A stretch of DNA of 6,034 bases from Propionibacteriaceae bacterium (GCA_030544185.1 JAUNRO010000202.1:1-6034), one strand, 5' to 3'; shown: positions 1-4,877, numbered from the stretch's first letter. Made by a program: numbers and translations. The notes: a model not told the origin generated them from the letters alone.

Positions 1-16
1 TCACTCTGGCGGTCAC
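1..16 (-). CDS. Possible start of a following gene overlapping the integrase end
   Basis: A GTG codon at 16-14 on the minus strand is preceded by GGAAGG (31-26) with a 9-nt spacer, an excellent ribosome site. It lies out of frame with the integrase, whose reading frame is still open at the window edge. This would fit a short overlapping, translationally coupled next gene. Only five codons are inside the window, so nothing can be said about the product, and the site may equally be an accident of the integrase C-terminal codons. Confidence 0.25.
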
Positions 17-1268
17 TTTCTGGGTCCTTCCGGAGTACGGCGGCGGCGTCGACGACGGTATTGGTGTCAGTGACTGCGGTGAAGTGCTGGCGGTTGACGG
101 CCTCGGTGTGGCCGAGGAGCCGGACGCGGGTCGCCTCGGGCAAGGTGTCGTACAGCAGCGTGTTCAGGGTCGTGCGCCACGAGTGGCCGCGCTCGACCTC
201 GAACATGGGCAGCTCCAGGTCCTCGGCGATGGCCATGTAGAGGGCGGCGATCTTGCGGTCGCGGTTGCGGGGGTCCCACCGCTTGGCCGCATCGGTCGGC
301 GTCGGGAAGAGCGGGTGCGATGGGTCGGCAACGGCGTCGAGGCGCCGCGCCAGCCGCTCGCTGATCCGTGGGTCGAGCACGGGCACCGGGCGGTCTTTGC
401 GCGTCTTGACGCCCTCGGCGGGCAGCCAGAACACGAAGGTCCCGTCGGCGTCCACGGAGCACTCCCCCGCCGGCCGAGTCGCCAGCTCGCTGGTCCGCAG
501 GCCGGTGGTCGCCTGGGCGAGGATGACGTCGATGACCTGGCCGCGCTCGCGGATCGCCTGGTCCCACGTCCAGCGGCCGCGCTTGGGTTGTGGGGCGTCG
601 GTGGGGTCGAGGGTGAGCAGGTGGTCGACGACCCGGCGGTAGTCCGTCAGCGACAGGGCCTTGCCTCCGCGGTCGACCTTGGGGGCCTTGGCCTCCGACA
701 GGTCGAGGTCGAGGTCGAGCAGTGGGTTCCACTCGATCAGCTCGTCGACCTTGAGGGGGGCGGCGAGGTACTTCTTGGCGACGATGCGTGCGTGCTTGAT
801 GTTGCCCTTGCCGTGGAGCCTGCCGATCTCTTCGAGCGCCTCCTTGAGGGCTCGGGGCCGCATGGCGTCGTGGATGGAGAGCCCGGCCAGCGACTTCGGG
901 TGCTTGCACTTGGGGTCGTCGCACTCGCCGCGCAGCAGCCGGTAGGCCAGCTCGTAGCGGCGCGTCGTGGTGTCGGCGAGGCGGTCTGCACGGATGGCGG
1001 GCAGGGTCACCGACTCCATGTAGCTCAGTACGGGGCTCAGCGGCGTCCAGGCGGCGTTTCCCGGGGCCTTGAGGAGCTTGTCGGCCGTGGCCTTGGCCCG
1101 GCTGCGCACGATGCCCTTGGTGGGCGCCTGGGTGAGCTTCTCGACGAGCTTCCCGCTGGGCAGCCTGAGCCGCCACTTCAGGGCCCATCCGTCGCGGTAG
1201 GGGAACGGCTTCGCGCGGTCGATGCTGTGCTGCCCCGGTTCGAGCCGGGTGGTTGCTGCTCGGGCCAT
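1..1268 (-). CDS. Tyrosine recombinase / phage-type integrase, 3' end cut by window edge
   Basis: A site-specific recombinase that would integrate and excise the element. The minus-strand frame from ATG at 1268 is open for 422 codons and runs off the left edge without a stop. Residues about 75-180 look like the core-binding, SAM-like domain and about 200-415 like the catalytic domain. Family residues are visible in order: Arg258 in TTGLRTSEL, Lys288 in EGVKTRKDRPVPV, His362 and Arg365 in GHSWR, and His387 in LLGHTEA. Nine residues after His387, where the family has its nucleophilic Tyr (as in HYTHV), this protein has Phe396 (codon TTC, 83-81), and no Tyr follows within the window. A Cys116-x4-Cys121-x-His123 group in the N-terminal domain might bind metal. 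A GAGAGAAAG stretch lies 9 nt before the ATG. The gene is divergent from the excisionase and rep genes. A 423-codon plus-strand frame covering the same DNA is an antisense shadow without family motifs. Confidence 0.93.
   Translation of the reverse strand, partial: MARAATTRLEPGQHSIDRAKPFPYRDGWALKWRLRLPSGKLVEKLTQAPTKGIVRSRAKATADKLLKAPGNAAWTPLSPVLSYMESVTLPAIRADRLADTTTRRYELAYRLLRGECDDPKCKHPKSLAGLSIHDAMRPRALKEALEEIGRLHGKGNIKHARIVAKKYLAAPLKVDELIEWNPLLDLDLDLSEAKAPKVDRGGKALSLTDYRRVVDHLLTLDPTDAPQPKRGRWTWDQAIRERGQVIDVILAQATTGLRTSELATRPAGECSVDADGTFVFWLPAEGVKTRKDRPVPVLDPRISERLARRLDAVADPSHPLFPTPTDAAKRWDPRNRDRKIAALYMAIAEDLELPMFEVERGHSWRTTLNTLLYDTLPEATRVRLLGHTEAVNRQHFTAVTDTNTVVDAAAVLRKDPESDRQS
9..21 (+). 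repeat. Direct repeat copy A, GCGGTCACTTTCT
   Basis: This 13-bp sequence is identical to the copy at 1271-1283 and matches 12 of 13 bases at 1304-1316. The three copies lie in the same orientation, one at the 3' end of the integrase frame and two just upstream of its start codon. They could be recombinase arm-binding sites or operators. One exact 13-mer pair in about 6 kb is not very surprising alone; the third copy and the placement make it more notable. Confidence 0.4.
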
Positions 1269-1270
1269 CT

Positions 1271-1283
1271 GCGGTCACTTTCT
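1271..1283 (+). repeat. Direct repeat copy B, GCGGTCACTTTCT
   Basis: An identical match to the 13-mer at 9-21. It begins three bases before the integrase start codon in the leader, so a protein bound here would sit on or beside the integrase ribosome site and could block its translation or transcription. Its spacing from copy C is 33 bp, close to three helical turns, placing both on the same DNA face. Confidence 0.45.
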
Positions 1284-1303
1284 CTCACGTTCAAATGGAG
1301 GGT

Positions 1304-1316
1304 AGCGGTCACTTCC
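1304..1316 (+). repeat. Direct repeat copy C, GCGGTCACTTCCT
   Basis: Differs from copies A and B at one base (T to C). It is 33 bp from copy B and lies between the integrase start and the rightward promoter. The pair B and C resembles the tandem binding sites of an Xis-type regulator or an integrase arm domain, but this rests on spacing and similarity only. Confidence 0.4.
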
Positions 1317-1351
1317 TCGCAGGCGCAAGTGGGGAGCGGGTTGCATCAGGA

Positions 1352-1380
1352 TTGACAGGGCCGGTATGCTCGCTGATATA
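1352..1380 (+). promoter_or_regulatory. Promoter for the excisionase-rep operon
   Basis: A perfect -35 hexamer TTGACA at 1352-1357 is followed after 17 bp by GATATA at 1375-1380, a 3-of-6 match to TATAAT. An alternative -10, TATACC at 1377-1382, would give a 19-bp spacer. Transcription would start near 1387 and leave a leader of almost 200 nt before the excisionase start at 1585. It is the only near-consensus sigma70-type promoter I found in the window. Confidence 0.6.
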
Positions 1381-1396
1381 CCCGCTTGCGAGCTCT

Positions 1397-1418
1397 CGGG
1401 CCGGGCGGGGCCGGCCCG
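1397..1418 (+). promoter_or_regulatory. GC-only hairpin at the start of the operon leader
   Basis: CGGGCCGG at 1397-1404 and CCGGCCCG at 1411-1418 form a perfect 8-bp, all-G/C stem with a 6-nt loop. It falls about 10 nt after the predicted transcription start. No T run follows, so it is not a typical intrinsic terminator. It may stabilise or regulate the leader RNA, or act as DNA. Confidence 0.5.
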
Positions 1419-1426
1419 TGGCCGAC

Positions 1427-1452
1427 GGTTCGGTAACCACTGTGGTCTGACC
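1427..1452 (+). promoter_or_regulatory. Chain of three overlapping small dyads, possible operator
   Basis: Three short dyads interlock within 26 bp: GGTT-CGGT-AACC (1427-1438), ACCAC-T-GTGGT (1436-1446) and GGTC-T-GACC (1444-1452). Such interlocked dyads fit binding of a dimeric regulator, for instance the excisionase-like protein encoded next, but no known operator consensus is recognised. Confidence 0.35.
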
Positions 1453-1474
1453 CTCCGCTCGGCGGGAGAGGGTT

Positions 1475-1491
1475 GAGGAGCTGGGCTCCTC
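1475..1491 (+). promoter_or_regulatory. Leader hairpin, 7-bp stem
   Basis: GAGGAGC (1475-1481) and GCTCCTC (1485-1491) form a perfect stem around a TGG loop. GGCGCG at 1496-1501 and CGCGCC at 1513-1518 form a further 6-bp stem right after it. Together with the hairpins on either side they make the leader RNA highly structured. Confidence 0.4.
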
Positions 1492-1543
1492 ACGCGGCGC
1501 GTCCGAACGTGCCGCGCCTGATCTGTCTTGATCGGCATTCGGT

Positions 1544-1585
1544 GAGGCCGACGGTCATCCGTCGCCTCCGAAGGAACTCCGATCA
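1544..1585 (+). promoter_or_regulatory. Hairpin next to the excisionase ribosome site
   Basis: GAGG and CGACGG (1544-1547, 1549-1554) pair with CCGTCG and CCTC (1559-1564, 1565-1568), a 10-bp stem with one bulged C and a TCAT loop. It ends two bases before the AAGGA ribosome site (1571-1575). In addition TGATCGG at 1529-1535 is complementary to CCGATCA at 1579-1585, which includes the A of the start codon. Both could limit translation of the operon. Confidence 0.4.
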
Positions 1586-1818
1586 TGTCGCTCTCGACCG
1601 CTGCTGCGCAGGGCAGCCACGCTGCCACTCCTGCCGCCCTATCCCCCGAGGAAGCCGGGCGCTACCTGGGTGGCCTCGCCGCGAAGACGCTGGCCAACTG
1701 GCGCGTCCAGGGCCAGGGGCCCGCGTACGTCCGTGCAGGTGGGAAGAACATCGTCTACCGGATCGTCGACCTCGACGCCTGGCTCGCACAGAACCGTGTC
1801 GGCGGTGATGCCGGATGA
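1585..1818 (+). CDS. AlpA/Xis-type helix-turn-helix DNA-binding protein, putative excisionase
   Basis: A 77-residue protein whose residues about 19-73 fit the excisionase / MerR-like HTH_17 fold: LSPEEAGRYLGG, then LAAKTLANWRVQGQGP as the recognition region, then AYVRAGGKNIVYRIVDLDAWL, the usual wing ending with a D-L-x-x-W-L helix. Proteins of this kind bend DNA to promote excision by a tyrosine recombinase, and many also act as transcription regulators. The start is supported by AAGGA (1571-1575) with a 9-nt spacer. The first 18 residues are Ala/Ser-rich and look disordered. The stop codon overlaps the rep start as ATGA, so translation of the two is probably coupled. Its place opposite a divergent integrase supports a role in directionality. 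It could instead be mainly a repressor or activator of rep, as in actinobacterial integrative elements. Confidence 0.85.
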   Translation: MSLSTAAAQGSHAATPAALSPEEAGRYLGGLAAKTLANWRVQGQGPAYVRAGGKNIVYRIVDLDAWLAQNRVGGDAG

Positions 1819-4118
1819 GCGCCAACACCCGTGCCCCAGATTCAACCCGTCCGACCTGCTTGGAGAAGGGGTCCTCTCCCTTGCCCGAGCTCGAAAACCC
1901 GGGTTCTGGAGGGGTTGAAACCTCCGTACAAAAACGGCCAAACGGACGCAGTCCCGTCGAGGAGGCCCCCGAATCCTGCTCTGACCAGGCCTTAGACGCG
2001 GGCGACTCCTTGGGTTCGCCCGCGTCCGTTTCGGAAACGGACGCAGAGTTCGTCGAATCTGACGCAGCCGGACTTGTCGCCGTGAGCTACGCGGATCAGA
2101 GCATCCCTGGTGCCGATCCGAGCGACGACGTTGCGCCGGTCGTCATCACCTCGACGCCTGGGCACGTAGGTGCCGCTCGTGACTTCTTCGCGGCGCAGAA
2201 GGCCGCCGAGACGAACGACCAGAAGAGGCGGGCTCGTGAGAAGTCCCGCGTGTACTCCGTGATGCAGTACCTCCGCCACCCCAAGACGGGTGAACCGATG
2301 TTTGCCCAGGAGCTGCTCGACGAGGGTCTCGTCACGCTCAAGGACCGTCTTCACCGCTGGTGCTACATCTGGCATGACAGCGACCAGCTCGTCGAGGTGG
2401 ACGAGGGGACGCTGGACATGGTGTGCATCGGCGTCAAGGGCGAGCACGTGCACATGGTGCTGTGGACCACCGAGGACCGCCCGACGCTGCGCACCGTGTC
2501 GGATGCGTTCAGCATTCCGTCGGCGCGGGTGAAGCTGCCGAAGGAGGACACCGCTCGCACCGGCGGCGTGCAGCACAAGGGCCGGGATGCTGCGGAGAAG
2601 GCGTTCTTCGACTTCGCGGAGTACCTGACCCACGAGACGCGCAGCGCAAGTGGCCTGCCCGGCGTGACGCAGCCGGAGCGCTACTACCTGGTGGACCGGG
2701 ACCAGCCCGGGCACCCGGGCAAGTACCAGTACGGCCGGGGCCGGGTCGTCGCCGACTTCGACTTCTCCAAGGAGTTGGACGCCCACATGGCGGGGCGGGT
2801 TTCGGCGGCCGGTGGCGGTGAGGCGAAGTCGCTGCGTGCGCGCAAGCTGAAGCTGCGCCGTGCCGTGGGTGAGGGCATGTCGCTGGAGGACGCCCGGGCT
2901 GCTGACTTCGACGCCTACGCCGACGACCTGCCTCGGCTCCGCGAACTGGCCCGCGAGTATGACGCGATTCAAGGGCGTGAGCGCGCCGCTGAGCTCGGCA
3001 ACACGTGGCAGAAGTCGCTCGTGGTTGCCGTTGGCAGGACCCGTGCGGGCAAGGACGTGCTCCTAACTGAGCTGGTGAATCAGCTTGTCTGGCTGGTTGG
3101 ACTGGCAGGGGCCTCCTGGTCCGTGGTGAAGCCTGCCGGGCGCAACACTTTGGAGGGGATCGGACGCGCCGAAATCGTGCATCACGAGGATGCGCGCTAC
3201 GAGCTGCTGCCTCGCTACGACGAGGCCCTGCGCTACCTCGATCCGAACGACGCCGTCGAGGCCGGGACGCGCCACAAGAACACCGCTGCCCCGACACCTC
3301 GCGCGATCCTCATGAGCTCGTCCGAGACGCTCCTCTCGTTGGCCTACACGCTCAAGAGGCGCGCTGACTCCGAGTACCTCGCCGAGCTCGCCTCCGACCA
3401 CAAGACGGCACCGAAGCTCCCGCTCAACGTCGATGAGTTCTTGTACCGCATCGGGTGGGCCGTCGAGGTCACTAAGCCGGACCACGTGGACCCGGATGAT
3501 TTCGACGCTGTGCGTGCCGAGATGTTGGTCGCGGTGTCACGGGTCCGGGAGGGCTCGGACACCAGGATCGAGCCGGTCGTCAACGGCAACGGGGACTACA
3601 TCGGGAAGATCCGCACCGGGCATCGTCTGGACCCGGTGGCGGTCATCAAGGGGTGCGATGCGGCGGCTCGGTTCCTGGCCGTTTCGATCCTCGCTGAGCG
3701 GAATCCTGACGTCACCTCTGCGATCCCCGTCGAGGCACTTACCGACCTCCTTGAAGAGCAGGCCGGGATCGAGTCCGCGGCCCATGCTGAGAGGGTCGCG
3801 GAAGAGCAGGCTCGTGAGATCGAGCGGCTGCAACGTCAGCTAGCGGACATCAAGCGGGATGAGCAGCGCCGAAAGGCTGAAGCCCAGACCCGCGAAGCGG
3901 CCTCCGTCGAGGCTGCGCGCTGCACCTGCGAGTCGCGCCCGTACTACCTCCGGGACCACGACGACGCATGTCCACGGTTGCCTGCTGACGAGCGTGAACG
4001 CCGCGCCAAGGAGCGCCGCGTAGAGGCCGCGAACAAGCTCGAAAAGCTCCGCCGCAACGGCCTAGTTCTGGACGTGCCGAACAACCAGACCCCCCAGCCC
4101 CTCGCTGCCGTCCGGTAG
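1815..4118 (+). CDS. Rolling-circle replication initiator: RepB-like HUH endonuclease fused to a P-loop ATPase
   Basis: A 767-residue protein that would nick and unwind the element's origin. Residues 1-130 are low-complexity and acidic. Residues about 140-320 match the pMV158 RepB (Rep_2) pattern: HDSD at 187-190, the metal motif EHVHMVL with His211 and His213, the nucleophile motif EYLTHET with Tyr270, and GKYQYGRG followed by VVADFDF (303-317). Residues about 395-520 resemble a superfamily 3 helicase: GRTRAGKD as Walker A (407-414, ending in Asp instead of Ser/Thr), IVHHED (454-459) as Walker B and AILMSSSE (497-504) as the following motif. Residues about 650-700 form a charged coiled coil, then CTC...H...C (Cys703, Cys705, His715, Cys719) may bind zinc. 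Plain RepB proteins are much shorter, about 210 residues. No strong ribosome site precedes the ATG; coupling through ATGA with the excisionase gene is likely. GTG at 2082 is a possible later start. Confidence 0.88.
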   Translation: MSANTRAPDSTRPTCLEKGSSPLPELENPGSGGVETSVQKRPNGRSPVEEAPESCSDQALDAGDSLGSPASVSETDAEFVESDAAGLVAVSYADQSIPGADPSDDVAPVVITSTPGHVGAARDFFAAQKAAETNDQKRRAREKSRVYSVMQYLRHPKTGEPMFAQELLDEGLVTLKDRLHRWCYIWHDSDQLVEVDEGTLDMVCIGVKGEHVHMVLWTTEDRPTLRTVSDAFSIPSARVKLPKEDTARTGGVQHKGRDAAEKAFFDFAEYLTHETRSASGLPGVTQPERYYLVDRDQPGHPGKYQYGRGRVVADFDFSKELDAHMAGRVSAAGGGEAKSLRARKLKLRRAVGEGMSLEDARAADFDAYADDLPRLRELAREYDAIQGRERAAELGNTWQKSLVVAVGRTRAGKDVLLTELVNQLVWLVGLAGASWSVVKPAGRNTLEGIGRAEIVHHEDARYELLPRYDEALRYLDPNDAVEAGTRHKNTAAPTPRAILMSSSETLLSLAYTLKRRADSEYLAELASDHKTAPKLPLNVDEFLYRIGWAVEVTKPDHVDPDDFDAVRAEMLVAVSRVREGSDTRIEPVVNGNGDYIGKIRTGHRLDPVAVIKGCDAAARFLAVSILAERNPDVTSAIPVEALTDLLEEQAGIESAAHAERVAEEQAREIERLQRQLADIKRDEQRRKAEAQTREAASVEAARCTCESRPYYLRDHDDACPRLPADERERRAKERRVEAANKLEKLRRNGLVLDVPNNQTPQPLAAVR
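1862..1905 (+). repeat. Additional small dyads at the start of rep
   Basis: GGAGA (1862-1866) with TCTCC (1875-1879), or AAGGG (1866-1870) with CCCTT (1878-1882), can form alternative short hairpins. AACCCGGGTT at 1896-1905 is a perfect 10-bp palindrome. They add to the unusual density of dyads in the first 230 bp of the rep frame, although each is short enough to occur by chance. Confidence 0.3.
1932..2067 (+). repeat. Short repeats AAACGG and GACGCAG around the rep 5' dyads
   Basis: AAACGG occurs at 1932-1937, 1940-1945 and 2035-2040, and its complement CCGTTT at 2026-2031. GACGCAG occurs at 1945-1951, 2040-2046 and 2061-2067. Combined, AAACGGACGCAG is a 12-bp direct repeat at 1940-1951 and 2035-2046. 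Small repeats beside hairpins are typical of Rep binding loci in rolling-circle origins. Here they lie inside the rep frame, in codons for the low-complexity leader of the protein. Confidence 0.5.
1995..2044 (+). other. Candidate double-strand origin: two overlapping perfect dyads inside rep
   Basis: GACGCGGGCGA (1995-2005) and TCGCCCGCGTC (2016-2026) make a perfect 11-bp stem with loop CTCCTTGGGT. GCGTCCGTTTC (2022-2032) and GAAACGGACGC (2034-2044) make a second perfect 11-bp dyad with a single central base. The two share GCGTC (2022-2026), so only one can form as a hairpin at a time. This DNA encodes residues about 61-77 of Rep, a low-complexity part where codon choice is probably free. By analogy with rolling-circle plasmids that keep the origin within or beside rep, it is a good candidate for the Rep nick and bind site. 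An alternative is an operator for Rep or the excisionase. The pMV158 nick sequence itself is not present here. Confidence 0.5.
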
Positions 4119-4147
4119 GCGAGGTCAACCAAGGAAAGGACGCTCGC

Positions 4148-4546
4148 ATGAGCATCAACAAGTACGCCAACGAGGTTCAAGGGCTCTCCGCCGAGGCCCT
4201 CGCCGAGCAGGCTGAGCGGGTCGAGGCGATCAAGGCCGAGACTGCTTGGCGGAAGAAGAATCAGGCCAAGATCGACGCCGGGATCGTGGCCCGCGCCGAG
4301 GCCAAGGACGAGGGTTCCAAGCGCTGGATGGAGGAACTCCGCAAGGAGATCATCGGCGAGCTTCGCAGGGCCGAATCGCTGAGGAAGACCGTTGCTGAAT
4401 CGGCTCCGAAGAAGACCGCTGAGCAGGCTGATTTCAAGCCGGATTCGCGCCCAGTTCCGCCCGCTGCGCAGGCCCAGCAGGGCGGCCCTCAGGGCACCTC
4501 GCAGCAGGCCGGAATCAGCCCGCAGAACATCGGCGGGCGGCCGTGA
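4148..4546 (+). CDS. Small charged coiled-coil protein of unknown function
   Basis: I do not recognise this 132-residue protein. Residues about 10-90 are rich in Glu, Lys, Arg and Ala with a helical, coiled-coil look and Trp at two places (TAWRKK, KRWMEE). Residues about 93-132 form a Pro/Gln/Ala/Gly-rich, probably disordered tail. There is no signal peptide, membrane segment or catalytic motif. The start is well supported by AAGGAAAGGA (4131-4140), 7 nt before the ATG, and the gene begins 29 bp after rep on the same strand, so it is probably in the rep operon. Its position between rep and the candidate oriT and relaxase suggests an accessory role in replication or mobilization, but this is inferred from context only. 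Confidence 0.75.
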   Translation: MSINKYANEVQGLSAEALAEQAERVEAIKAETAWRKKNQAKIDAGIVARAEAKDEGSKRWMEELRKEIIGELRRAESLRKTVAESAPKKTAEQADFKPDSRPVPPAAQAQQGGPQGTSQQAGISPQNIGGRP

Positions 4547-4558
4547 TCTCGGCCCTGT

Positions 4559-4593
4559 TTCACCCCTCGGCGGCGCGTCCGTCGAGGGGTGAA
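4559..4593 (+). terminator. Strong hairpin after the small gene, terminator-like
   Basis: TTCACCCCTCG (4559-4569) and CGAGGGGTGAA (4583-4593) are perfectly complementary. The inner bases extend the stem to 15 bp with one G-T pair and a CGCGT loop. It starts 13 bp after the stop codon of the small gene. There is no T tract, so it is a terminator of the T-less type common in actinobacteria, or part of an origin. Confidence 0.55.
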
Positions 4594-4594
4594 T

Positions 4595-4613
4595 CCCTGC
4601 CCTCTGGGCAGGG
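4595..4613 (+). repeat. Second tight hairpin, 8-bp stem with TCT loop
   Basis: CCCTGCCC (4595-4602) and GGGCAGGG (4606-4613) form a perfect stem around TCT, one base after the preceding 15-bp hairpin. Two adjacent strong stems are more than a single terminator needs, so a DNA-level role such as a single-strand origin is possible. Confidence 0.45.
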
Positions 4614-4684
4614 GCGGCACCGCAGCCGAGGCCCCCGGTGGGGCGTCGGTGCAGGTGCCTGTTCACCGGGCGCGCAGCGCCTGA

Positions 4685-4712
4685 GCCCTCCGCAGGAGCC
4701 CCCCGGGAGGGC
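4685..4712 (+). repeat. Inverted repeat with 7-bp arms
   Basis: GCCCTCC at 4685-4691 is complementary to GGAGGGC at 4706-4712 with a 14-nt loop. It lies just before the candidate oriT dyad. GC-rich arms of this length are expected by chance fairly often here, so it is weak alone. Confidence 0.3.
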
Positions 4713-4716
4713 CCCG

Positions 4717-4781
4717 GTCAAAGTTCAGGCGTCAGCCGGTGGAGCGCAGCTCCAGAACTTTGACTTTACGGGGCTAAAGCC
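4717..4781 (+). other. Candidate origin of transfer (oriT)
   Basis: GTCAAAGTTC (4717-4726) and GAACTTTGAC (4755-4764) are perfect 10-bp arms. Between them TGGAGC-GCA-GCTCCA (4740-4754) forms an inner hairpin directly against the right arm. Immediately after comes CTTTA-CGGGGC-TAAAG (4764-4779). This is the most A/T-containing part of an otherwise GC-rich gap and lies about 135 bp before the relaxase start. MobV relaxases act at an inverted repeat just upstream of their own gene, which fits. The nick position cannot be told from sequence. TTGACT at 4760-4765 could also be a -35 element, but I see no good -10. Confidence 0.5.
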
Positions 4782-4845
4782 GAATCAGGTGTCCAGGGGG
4801 GCGAAGCAAGGTCCCGGGGCACATGAGGCGGCTGCGGCACGTCAG

Positions 4846-4877
4846 CGGGTGGAGAGGCGAAGCAGAGGCTCCACCCG
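4846..4877 (+). promoter_or_regulatory. Hairpin just upstream of the relaxase ribosome site
   Basis: CGGGTGGAG (4846-4854) and CTCCACCCG (4869-4877) form a perfect 9-bp stem with a 14-nt loop, ending 22 bp before the AGGAGG ribosome site. The loop contains GGCGAAGCA (4856-4864), which is also found at 4800-4808. It may be a relaxase binding site for autoregulation, as known for MobM of pMV158, or a second part of oriT. Confidence 0.4.

Larger units (their letters stand above)
1269..1584. other. Divergent intergenic control region between integrase and excisionase
   Basis: This 316-bp stretch has no convincing gene. From left to right it holds two direct repeats 33 bp apart close to the integrase start, a TTGACA-type promoter reading rightward, then a series of GC-rich dyads between 1397 and 1568, and the excisionase ribosome site AAGGA at 1571-1575. 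I found no strong promoter for the leftward integrase gene and no recognisable tRNA end or attachment core. A minus-strand frame of 117 codons across this area has low complexity and is probably spurious. Confidence 0.75.

Noticed and set aside
67..1278. A 403-codon minus-strand frame starting with GTG near the integrase start
   Set aside because: Arg/Pro/Ala/His-rich low-complexity translation, out of frame with the motif-bearing integrase frame.
84..1355. A 423-codon plus-strand frame opposite the integrase
   Set aside because: It is the antisense shadow of a high-GC gene. It has no family motifs, while the minus strand shows the ordered Arg/Lys/His/Arg/His set.
1992..3297. Long minus-strand frames opposite rep
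   Set aside because: Composition typical of shadows (Arg/Pro/Ala/His or Val/Leu-rich); no ribosome sites or motifs, while rep has HUH and P-loop motifs.
3938..3954. TACTAC in a small hairpin loop near the rep 3' end, resembling the pMV158 nick sequence
   Set aside because: The stem is only 4 bp, the bases after TACTAC do not match the pMV158 site, and the sequence simply encodes Tyr-Tyr. TACTACCT also occurs at another Tyr-Tyr in rep near 2682.
1495..4581. Shared 11-mer CGGCGCGTCCG at 1495-1505 and 4571-4581
   Set aside because: An 11-base GC-rich match is expected by chance in about 6 kb of this composition.
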